A DNA stretch of 38,542 bases, taken from contig CAYXAA010000041.1 in the NCBI GenBank assembly GCA_964462985.1, positions 1 through 38,542 on the forward strand. Direction: 5' to 3'. Of this stretch, positions 32,554 to 38,542 are shown piece by piece (within the stretch, counting starts at the first letter, position 1; every line of letters starts with the position of its first letter). The DNA comes from CAYXAA01 sp964462985. GTDB taxonomy: Bacteria; Pseudomonadota; Alphaproteobacteria; Rhizobiales; Stappiaceae. A model generated the notes under the pieces. That model was not told where the DNA came from and did not search any database. It saw only the letters and a list, made by a program, of their open reading frames with translations. Made by a program: the position numbers and the translations under genes.

Positions 32554-33228
32554 TCACGCCACGATCGGCAGCGTCACCGTCTCGTACGTGTGGGCGATCG
32601 TCCGATCAAGCACCGGATCACGCAGCTCCATCCGGAAGGCAGGCGCCGGCCGCACCCCGCCGCGCGCGCCAAGCGTGCCGCAGAACAGCACCGCCGCCGC
32701 ACCGGGCGCAAGCGCGTGGCCCCTGAGGCTCGCGCCGGCAATCAATTCGCCGAGTGGCCGGATCGCGTCGACCTCGCCCTCCTGATAGAGCACCCAATCG
32801 CCGGCCTCCCAAATCCACGACCGCAGCTCGATTTGGTCGAGGTGATCGGCGACGGCATCGAGGTCCCAAAGCTGCGCTGCGATCGGCTTGGCGCAGATCT
32901 GCTTGGACGCCGCAACCGAATGTGCCTCAAGGTCGCGATCGGTGTGGTCGGAGCCGAGCCCGAGGAACAGCCGCTCGCCGTCCCACACCACCAGCGGCTC
33001 GACCTCCCCCGACGTTCCCTCGCCGAGCACCTCGATCGTCTCCGCCTGGGTCAGGAGCCCCGCCGCGACCCGGTAGTAGAGCGGCACTGCCGATGGCGGC
33101 GCAACACCGATCGCTGCCAGTTCCTCGATATGATGGGCGATCGCAGCCGGGTCACGTCCGGTCCAGCCGGCGACAGTGGCGTGAGCAATGGCAAGCTCGC
33201 GCTGCGAGCCTTCGCAGATAAAGCGCAT
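32554..33228 (-). CDS. DUF2848 family protein
   Basis: A 224-residue soluble protein of the DUF2848 family, function not established. Visible conserved parts are AHHIEELAAIGVAPPSAVPLYYRVA in outline, LGLGSDHTDRDLE, SKQICAKPIA and LFCGTLGARGG near the C-terminus. The Gly-Ser-Asp-His-Thr-Asp stretch and the C-terminal strand-turn pattern recall FAH-fold lyases and hydrolases, a weak structural inference. The start is ATG 33228 behind AGGA; an upstream in-frame start at 33279 would overlap dctM. It sits between the TRAP permease (22 bp) and the amidase (18 bp) and is likely a catabolic enzyme of the same pathway. Confidence 0.85.
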   Translation of the reverse strand: MRFICEGSQRELAIAHATVAGWTGRDPAAIAHHIEELAAIGVAPPSAVPLYYRVAAGLLTQAETIEVLGEGTSGEVEPLVVWDGERLFLGLGSDHTDRDLEAHSVAASKQICAKPIAAQLWDLDAVADHLDQIELRSWIWEAGDWVLYQEGEVDAIRPLGELIAGASLRGHALAPGAAAVLFCGTLGARGGVRPAPAFRMELRDPVLDRTIAHTYETVTLPIVA

Positions 33229-33250
33229 GACAGATCCTGCTTGTACGGGT

Positions 33251-34531
33251 TTACAGACGGGACGGCAGCCACAGGGCAAGGTCGGGCCAGATGACGAGAA
33301 GGACGATCATCGCCAGCATGACCAGGCAGAACGGCACGGCCCCGATCATCACCTCCGACAAGCGCCCGGACCGGCGGGCGCCCTGTACGACATAAAGGTT
33401 GAGTCCGACCGGTGGCGTGATCAGCGCCATCTCGATCAGCACGATCAGCAGCACGCCGAACCAGACCTTGTCGAAGGCGAGCCCGGTCATGATCGGAACC
33501 ACGATCGGGATCGTGGCGACCAGAAGCGACAGCGTCTCGATGAAGAAGCCGAGCACGATGTAAAGCACGATGATCACGACGAGGGTGCCGAAGGGGCCGA
33601 GCTCGAGACTGGTCAGCATGTCCTGAAGTTCCCGCCCGAGCCCGGCTGCCGTCAGGGTGAAATTCAGGAAATAGGCCCCGGTGATCACCAGCATGATCAT
33701 TGCCGTGATGCGGACGGTGCCGAGCAGGCACTCGCCGAGCATGGCAATCGAGAGCCCCCGATGGGCGGCGGCAATGGCTGCTGCAATCGCAACACCAACG
33801 GCGGCGGATTCTGTTGGCGTCGCCCAGCCGGCATAGATCGACCCGATGACGACGGCAAACAGCACCGCGACCGGGCCGAGGTGGACGAGGCTCGACAGGC
33901 GCTCGCTCCAGGAAAAGCTGCGGCTCGGGCCGCCGAGTTCCGGCCGCACCAGGCAGATTGCGGCGGCCGCCGCCATAAAACCCAGCGACATAAGCAGGCC
34001 CGGCACCAGCCCCGCCAGGAACAGCCGCGGGATCGAGGTCTCGGTAAGGAAGCCGTAGACGATCAGGTTGATCGACGGCGGGATCAGGATGCCAAGCGTG
34101 CCGCCGGCGGCAATCGCGCCGGAGAAAAGCCGCGGATCATACCCGAGCCGCTCGGCCTGTGGCATGGCGACCGTAGCGACGGTGGCTGCGGTCGCAACCG
34201 ACGATCCGGACGTCGCCGAGAACATGGTCGCCGTGCCGATATTGGCGTGGATCAGGCCGCCGGGAAGCCAGGAGAACCAGCGGTCGAGTGAGGCATAGGT
34301 GCGCCCGGCGATGCCGCCACGCACCAGGATCTCGCCCAGCAGAACGAAGAATGGGATCGCGATCAGGGTCGAGCTGTTGGACGACGACCACACCACCTGG
34401 CCGAGCCCGCGCAACAGCGGAAACGGCGAATAGAACTGATCAACGCCAACGCCGAGCAGGAACAGCACGATGCCGACCGGAATCGACAGCGCCAACAGCC
34501 CGAGCAGAGAGAAGCCGACGCTCCAGATCAT
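33251..34531 (-). CDS. dctM: TRAP transporter large permease subunit (DctM)
   Basis: A 426-residue integral membrane protein with about a dozen hydrophobic helices. It carries out sodium-coupled uptake together with DctQ and the binding protein. Family sequence is clear in FVLLGEILVRGGIAGRTYASLDRW, ATMFSATSGSSVATAATVATVAMP, GAIAAGGTLGILIPPSI and the C-terminal EMALITPPVGLNLYVVQG, all in outline. It starts at ATG 34531, overlapping the dctQ stop as ATGA. The substrate cannot be read from this subunit. Confidence 0.94.
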   Translation of the reverse strand: MIWSVGFSLLGLLALSIPVGIVLFLLGVGVDQFYSPFPLLRGLGQVVWSSSNSSTLIAIPFFVLLGEILVRGGIAGRTYASLDRWFSWLPGGLIHANIGTATMFSATSGSSVATAATVATVAMPQAERLGYDPRLFSGAIAAGGTLGILIPPSINLIVYGFLTETSIPRLFLAGLVPGLLMSLGFMAAAAAICLVRPELGGPSRSFSWSERLSSLVHLGPVAVLFAVVIGSIYAGWATPTESAAVGVAIAAAIAAAHRGLSIAMLGECLLGTVRITAMIMLVITGAYFLNFTLTAAGLGRELQDMLTSLELGPFGTLVVIIVLYIVLGFFIETLSLLVATIPIVVPIMTGLAFDKVWFGVLLIVLIEMALITPPVGLNLYVVQGARRSGRLSEVMIGAVPFCLVMLAMIVLLVIWPDLALWLPSRL

Positions 34532-35076
34532 TGTTCGAGCTCCAGTTCGGATTTCGCGCCGATGAAGCCTTCGGCAGCGTCAGCACCGCGCTGCGAGACG
34601 AGCACGGCAGCGCAGGCGACGAGCACGCAGGAGGAGAATGCGAACCAGACCCAGCCGGAGAACCAGATTGCCTGGGGGATCCACAGCGGTGTCTCAAGGG
34701 ATGTGTTGGCCCGCGCGCCGCCCTGCAGCGACTTGTCGAGCACCGGCCAGGCCTGAATGGCAACCAGCGCTGCGGTTGCGGCAAGTGCAATGATCGCCAG
34801 CAGGTCGAGCGCGACTTGGCCGGGCGGCTCGAGCTTGATGCGCAGGATGTCGATGCGCACATGCGCCCGCTCCGTCAGGGCATAAGCGAGGCCCCAACTG
34901 GCGGTTCCTGCCATGACATAGCCGGAAATCTCCTCCGAGCCGCCGAGGGCGACCCCCAGCCGGCGCAGGATGATGTCGGCGAGGATCAGCCCGACGGTCG
35001 CCATCAGTGCCACGCCTGCGACGAGCGCCAGCAGGCGGTTGAGGCGGCGAAGGGCCGCGACAAGCTGCAGGATCAT
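34528..35076 (-). CDS. dctQ: TRAP transporter small permease subunit (DctQ)
   Basis: A 182-residue membrane protein with four predicted helices (about 15-37, 52-66, 88-108 and 131-155). The conserved DctQ elements are ADIILRRLGVALGGSEEISGYVM and LTERAHVRIDIL. It scaffolds the large permease in the inner membrane. The start is ATG 35076 behind GGGGAGGG. It lies 32 bp after dctP and overlaps dctM by four bases, so all three transporter genes are co-translated. Confidence 0.92.
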   Translation of the reverse strand: MILQLVAALRRLNRLLALVAGVALMATVGLILADIILRRLGVALGGSEEISGYVMAGTASWGLAYALTERAHVRIDILRIKLEPPGQVALDLLAIIALAATAALVAIQAWPVLDKSLQGGARANTSLETPLWIPQAIWFSGWVWFAFSSCVLVACAAVLVSQRGADAAEGFIGAKSELELEQ

Positions 35077-35108
35077 CTCGGCCCTCCCCCGTCAGTGTCG
35101 GCTTTACC

Positions 35109-36152
35109 CTACTTTACCGGAACCGTGACACCGACGGTCTTGCCGACGCTGTCGTTCCAGCGCTTGACCCAGTCGGCACCGGCGCGCTCTCCCCACTCAG
35201 GCAGGACCGTCGAGATCAGGATCTCGCGCGCCGTCGACACGTCCGCTTCGGTCGGCTCGACCAAGACCATGCTCGCCGGCTTCCCGGCAGGGCATTGGCC
35301 ATTGCCGGTAAGGCAGGCGACGTCGGTCGCAAAAGCCCCGGCTGCAGCATCCCAGGCCGGGCCTTCGAACTTCTCCGCCACCTCGGTCGTGATCAGCTCC
35401 TGCAGTTCAGGGGAGAGGCTCTCCCACTTGTCGAGATTGATCGCGGTGACCACCGGGTCCCAGCCGCCAAGCGGCAGGGTCAGGAGATAGTCGGAAACCT
35501 CCCACCAGCCGGCGCTGTATCCCGAGCCGGCTCCCGTGACGGCGCAGTCGATCACGCCGCGCTCCAGCGCACCGGGCACTTCGGAGAAGGCGACGTTGAC
35601 GCCGATGGCGCCGAGCGCTTCGACGAACTTGGTGGTCATGCGCCCGGAGCCGCGGACCTTCTTGCCCTTCAGATCGGCGAGAGACCCGACTTCACCCTTG
35701 CAGAACACGACCTGCGGCGGATAGGGCGCAATTGCAAGCACCTTGGCGTTGAAGCGCGTCTTCATGACGTCGTCGATCATCGGCCGAGCCGCGTCGACCA
35801 TGGCCTTGGCATCGGCGGCCGTCGTGGCGACCAGCGGGACGTCCAGCCCTTCGAGTTCCGGGGCGTCGCCGACGGCATAGTCGGCAACCGTCATGCCCAC
35901 ATCGAAGATGCCGTCTCCAAGCATCCGGTAGACATCATCCCCCTTGATGCCCATCTGGTCGAAGGTCGTCATCTGGACCTCGAGTTCGCCATTGGACGCG
36001 GCGGGAAGCGTCTCCGACCAGAACGGCTGTTCGAAATCCTTGTACAGCGGCAGATTGCTCCAGCTTCCAACGACCGCCAGGGTCTCGGCGGCAGCGGGAA
36101 GCGTGAACAGAGCAACCGCCGAAGCGGTCACCATGGTGCGAAGCATCGTCAT
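35109..36152 (-). CDS. dctP: TRAP transporter substrate-binding protein (DctP)
   Basis: A 347-residue periplasmic binding protein. Residues 1-23 are a signal peptide with a probable cut after AAAE. The mature part has typical DctP features: LKGKKVRGSGRMTTKFVEALG, with the Arg that binds the ligand carboxylate, and EVPGALERGVIDCAVTG. It should bind an organic acid. Two Cys in DVACLTGNGQC near residue 300 are unusual and might form a disulphide. I start at ATG 36152, six bases after AGGAG; it overlaps the DUF1445 stop as TGATG. A GTG at 36155 is possible but too close to the ribosome-binding site. Confidence 0.93.
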   Translation of the reverse strand: MTMLRTMVTASAVALFTLPAAAETLAVVGSWSNLPLYKDFEQPFWSETLPAASNGELEVQMTTFDQMGIKGDDVYRMLGDGIFDVGMTVADYAVGDAPELEGLDVPLVATTAADAKAMVDAARPMIDDVMKTRFNAKVLAIAPYPPQVVFCKGEVGSLADLKGKKVRGSGRMTTKFVEALGAIGVNVAFSEVPGALERGVIDCAVTGAGSGYSAGWWEVSDYLLTLPLGGWDPVVTAINLDKWESLSPELQELITTEVAEKFEGPAWDAAAGAFATDVACLTGNGQCPAGKPASMVLVEPTEADVSTAREILISTVLPEWGERAGADWVKRWNDSVGKTVGVTVPVK

Positions 36153-37009
36153 CACAGTCTCCTCTGGTTGGATCCGGGATAGGAGCCCCCGATCGTGAAC
36201 TCGGCGGCTTCGGCCGACAGGTCGGTGACGAGCATGTGCCCAGGCTCATGGGTGATCGCGAGATCGGGCCGGGCGTTGCGGATTGCCATTTGCGGGGTGA
36301 CGCCGCAGGCCCAGAACACGGGGATGTCACCGTCCATGATCACCGGTGGATCGCCGAAATCGGGACGCGCCAGGTCCGCAATTCCGATCTGGGCGGGGTC
36401 GCCCAGATGCACCGGCGCGCCATGCGCCAGCCGAAGTCGTTCGGAGATGAGGATCGCCTTGATCGCATCCGACGGAGCGAAGGACCGCATCGACACCACC
36501 AACGGGCCGTGGAACGGCCCGGCGGCGCGCGTCTCGATGCTGGTGACGTACATCGGCACATTGCGGGCGGCGGCGATGTTTCGCACCGGAATACCGGCGC
36601 GCAGCAGGGCCTCCTCGAATGAGAAAGAACAGCCAAGCACGAAGGTAACGAGATCGTCGCGCCAGACGCCGTTCAGGTCGCAGACGCGCTCATGGTCATC
36701 GCCGCCGCGGAACACGCGATAGCCGGACAGGTCAGTGCGGATATCGAGGTCGGCCCCGAGCTCCGGGATGTGCGGCACACCCGGCTCGGCGATACCGATC
36801 AGCGGGCAGGGCTTGGGGTTGTCGTGGCAATACCGCAGAAAGTCCCCCGCATACGCGGCCGGCAGGATCGCGAGGTTGCCCTGAAGGCGCCCGGGCGCCA
36901 GCCCGGTGGTCGGGCCGCGGCGCTCGCCGGCGCGGATCGCCCGTCTGAGCGCAGCCGCATCCCCCTCCATCGCAATTCCGGTCGCCGGATTGGGCACCAA
37001 ACACGCCAT
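36152..37009 (-). CDS. DUF1445 family putative hydro-lyase (D-glutamate cyclase-like)
   Basis: A 285-residue protein of the DUF1445 family, annotated as putative hydro-lyase and related to mammalian D-glutamate cyclase. The conserved parts are GLAPGRLQGNLAILPAAYAGDFLRYCHDNPKPCPLIG in outline, TDLSGYRVFRGGD, VTFVLGCSFSFEEALLRAGIP, MYVTSIETRAAGPFHGPLVVSMR and the C-terminal WACGVTPQMAI with ITHEPGHMLVTD. The start is ATG 37009 behind AAAGGGG. It is first in the transporter operon, and its stop overlaps the dctP start by one base. The substrate is unknown; in other genomes DUF1445 genes lie near 5-oxoproline genes, but none is present here. Confidence 0.9.
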   Translation of the reverse strand: MACLVPNPATGIAMEGDAAALRRAIRAGERRGPTTGLAPGRLQGNLAILPAAYAGDFLRYCHDNPKPCPLIGIAEPGVPHIPELGADLDIRTDLSGYRVFRGGDDHERVCDLNGVWRDDLVTFVLGCSFSFEEALLRAGIPVRNIAAARNVPMYVTSIETRAAGPFHGPLVVSMRSFAPSDAIKAILISERLRLAHGAPVHLGDPAQIGIADLARPDFGDPPVIMDGDIPVFWACGVTPQMAIRNARPDLAITHEPGHMLVTDLSAEAAEFTIGGSYPGSNQRRL

Positions 37010-37111
37010 GTCAGCCCCTTTCTGGTTTCAGAAAGGATCGACAACCGGATTGATCTTGTCAATAGATCAAATAATGAAATTTATGATCATTATTACAGAT
37101 CAGTGTGATCA
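37010..37111. promoter_or_regulatory. AT-rich promoter region with clustered GATC-centred dyads upstream of the DUF1445-TRAP operon
   Basis: Between the LysR stop and the DUF1445 start there is a sharp drop in GC. TTGATC (37050-37055) and GATCAA (37065-37070) form a dyad nine bases apart. TGATCA occurs at 37084-37089 and again at 37106-37111. Six GATC tetramers fall within 75 bases (37036, 37052, 37065, 37085, 37098, 37107). These are likely sites for the LysR neighbour or another regulator; the last two lie in the 3' end of the LysR gene. Confidence 0.5.
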
Positions 37112-37986
37112 AAAAACAGAGCTGCCTCCGTAACGGTCTCTCCGATAACTCTGTTCCGATCGGGAAGGAAGGCGACGACGAAATGAAGCGGCGAGAGCTG
37201 CGCTTCAGGCTCTACGGCGATCGGCCGCAGGTTCGGTCCGAGCGATTGCGCCTCCGCGATCCGCACCGGCAGGACCCCGATCCCGAACTGGTCGGCAATG
37301 AGATGCCGAATGGTCGACAACGACGCCGAGCCGTGCAGTTCCGGCGCCGGCAGGCCGGGACTTCTGAGCAGCCGCTCGAGCTCTCGGTGCGGAGCGGTCG
37401 ACTTGGGAAAGGTGACGATCGGATAGCGCGCCAGCTCCCCGAGCGACAACGCATGAGACGGCAGCTTCATCTCGCGCGCCCCGTACCACCCCAGCTCGAT
37501 CGGCGACAGCGGCGTCGACACCGCGGTGTCCGGCAGCGATGCCCTGAGCAGAATGGCAACATCGATGTCGTCGTCGATGAGCTTGCGTGCCAGCTGCTCC
37601 GATGTGTCGACCGACAGCTCGAACCGTACCGTTTCGTGCCGCTTCTTCAGCCGGTTGAGCATGGCGCTCAGGATGGTGTGGACGATGGTCTCGGCCACAC
37701 CGATGCGGACCACGCCGCTGAGGCCGGCATTGCTTGTCAATTCCTGGACGACGCGATCGCGTGCGACGAGCAGCCGTGTCGCCTCGTCGAGAAAGCGCCG
37801 GCCGGCTGCCGTCAGCCGCACCTGGCGGTTGACCCGGTCGAACAGCGCGACGCCGAGCCGCTTCTCGAGCGCCGAGATCCGGGTCGATATCGCCGATTGC
37901 GACAGCCCGTATTTCTGAGCCGCGGCGCGAAAGCCCCCGGCCCTGACGACATCCTGCACCATTTCCACGTCGCGGAGATCGAACAC
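37093..37986 (-). CDS. LysR-family transcriptional regulator
   Basis: A 297-residue LysR protein. Residues 1-62 are the winged helix (VEMVQDVVRAGGFRAAAQKYGLSQSAISTRISALEKRLGVALFDR in outline). The effector domain follows with VVRIGVAETIVHTIL and LIADQFGIGVLPVRIAE. No redox Cys pair is present, so it senses a metabolite. I start at GTG 37986, six bases after AGG, which gives the usual LysR length; TTG 38043 is an unlikely longer start. It lies upstream of, and on the same strand as, the DUF1445-TRAP operon, 83 bp away, rather than divergent as is common. It is the obvious candidate regulator of that operon. Confidence 0.9.
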   Translation of the reverse strand: MFDLRDVEMVQDVVRAGGFRAAAQKYGLSQSAISTRISALEKRLGVALFDRVNRQVRLTAAGRRFLDEATRLLVARDRVVQELTSNAGLSGVVRIGVAETIVHTILSAMLNRLKKRHETVRFELSVDTSEQLARKLIDDDIDVAILLRASLPDTAVSTPLSPIELGWYGAREMKLPSHALSLGELARYPIVTFPKSTAPHRELERLLRSPGLPAPELHGSASLSTIRHLIADQFGIGVLPVRIAEAQSLGPNLRPIAVEPEAQLSPLHFVVAFLPDRNRVIGETVTEAALFFDHTDL

Positions 37987-38064
37987 CCTGCACCTCGGCT
38001 CTGGATCAGCGGACGGTCGAACGGAAGCGCGTTGAACGTCCAAAAGCTGATCGGCTCCAAAGTG

Positions 38065-38112
38065 CTAGAGCACCGTCTCTGCCTCCGGCGGACGCAGACA
38101 CGGTTGCTCTAG
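38065..38112. repeat. 48-bp hairpin element bounded by CTAGAGCA / TGCTCTAG
   Basis: CTAGAGCA (38065-38072) and TGCTCTAG (38105-38112) form perfect 8-bp outer arms. CCGT/ACGG and CTGC/GCAG extend the stem inwards past small bulges. It lies between the LysR start and the SGNH-like stop. Either it is a terminator-like hairpin for the SGNH-like gene, or a REP-type intergenic repeat, since similar CTAGAGC-bounded repeats are known in rhizobial genomes. Confidence 0.5.
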
Positions 38113-38186
38113 ACCGGCCGCGACATTCGATCTTCAGCGACGGGCCGTCAACACGCGTCGGTGAAAGGTAAGGCAACCCCGCCAGG

Positions 38187-38542
38187 TCAGAACCGGCCGT
38201 GCAGATCCCTTGCCATCATCTGGTAGACGGGAGCCATTCCGCAGTCCGGAACCGGGAGCGGGCCGGGATGGAAGCGCCGTTCGGGCTGGGAGAGGCCCCG
38301 GCCCAACGGCCATTCCTGCAGCATCCAGCGGTCGATGGCACTGGCGACCAGGAAATGCCCGTACGGCGTCAAGTGCTTGTCGACCACGCCGTAGATGCGC
38401 TTTGGATCCTCGGCGGCAAACGCCGGGGTCATGTCGAGCAGGTAAAGGCCCGGCGTCTTGGCGGCAAGCGCTTGAAGCATCTCGCGCTGGCGCGCTGGCT
38501 CCATGCCGTCGTCACGCCCCACCATCTCCGCCCAGGCCGGCA
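38187..38542 (-). CDS. C-terminal part of an SGNH/GDSL-like hydrolase family protein (cut by window edge)
   Basis: 117 residues are visible and the frame stays open to the right edge, so the start is outside the window. ATG 38525 is internal and not a credible start. The recognisable motif is VVDKHLTPYGHFLVASAI, the Asp-x-His-Leu block near the C-terminus of SGNH hydrolases, including the AlgJ/AlgX-type O-acetyl transfer proteins. It is preceded by LLDMTPAF and followed by a Pro-rich tail. The class is inferred from one motif, so the assignment is tentative. A hairpin lies beyond its stop. Confidence 0.6.
   Translation of the reverse strand, partial: PAWAEMVGRDDGMEPARQREMLQALAAKTPGLYLLDMTPAFAAEDPKRIYGVVDKHLTPYGHFLVASAIDRWMLQEWPLGRGLSQPERRFHPGPLPVPDCGMAPVYQMMARDLHGRF

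Noticed and set aside
1..38542. tRNA genes, CRISPR arrays, insertion sequences or prophage genes
   Set aside because: I looked for tRNA-like cloverleaf ends, regularly spaced repeats and transposase or integrase motifs and saw none.

Overview
The window is about 38.5 kb of GC-rich bacterial chromosome. I infer an alphaproteobacterium of the Rhizobiales/Hyphomicrobiales type. The grounds are an ArsR-methyltransferase fusion in front of metF-metH, DUF2336, DUF1194 and DUF2293 proteins, a katG/oxyR divergon whose OxyR has the GHCLRDQ redox loop, and a type IV RuBisCO-like protein next to a DUF1537 kinase. There are 37 supportable protein-coding loci. I found no tRNA, rRNA, CRISPR array, prophage or insertion sequence. 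Many long ORFs lie antisense to real genes; they come from high GC and are left out.

Layout. 1-3.2 kb (minus): methionine/one-carbon operon of a SahR-like regulator, metF and metH. A perfect 16-bp palindrome precedes the regulator, and metH carries an in-frame amber codon 37 bases from the left edge. 3.5-7.1 kb: a large MscS-type channel and a DUF2336 protein. 7.3-9.3 kb (plus): TrmO, an exported DUF1194 von Willebrand A protein and a YnfA-type membrane protein. 9.3-12.9 kb: katG divergent from oxyR. 13.0-17.6 kb: a LuxR-type regulator, DUF2293, a RidA-MOSC pair, a large exported protein of unknown function and a PPOX-fold protein. 17.7-21.4 kb: an HxlR regulator divergent from an acyl-CoA-dehydrogenase-fold flavoprotein, then ettA. 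21.8-22.8 kb: a glycine-zipper lipoprotein and a 68-residue orphan with its own terminator. 22.8-27 kb: an FAH-fold dehydratase translationally coupled to an SMP-30 lactonase, divergent mtnA, and a Tat-exported beta carbonic anhydrase.

27-38 kb is the most interesting part. A MarR-GNAT fusion runs tail-to-tail into a minus-strand pair, a DUF1537 four-carbon acid sugar kinase and a RuBisCO-like protein coupled through GTGA. After a small plus-strand gene come six tightly packed minus-strand genes: DUF1445 protein, TRAP transporter (dctP-dctQ-dctM), DUF2848 protein and amidase, with a LysR regulator just upstream. An SGNH-like gene is cut by the right edge.

How they work together (inference). 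The TRAP cluster looks like an import-and-hydrolysis unit for an unidentified organic acid or amide. The kinase/RuBisCO-like pair matches the kinase-plus-decarboxylase (OiaK with OiaX or OiaT) steps of D-apiose catabolism, but none of the apiose-specific genes is present. The lactonase/FAH pair fits non-phosphorylative sugar-acid breakdown. Together the 22.8-37 kb stretch reads as a carbon-acid utilisation region with partly unassigned chemistry.
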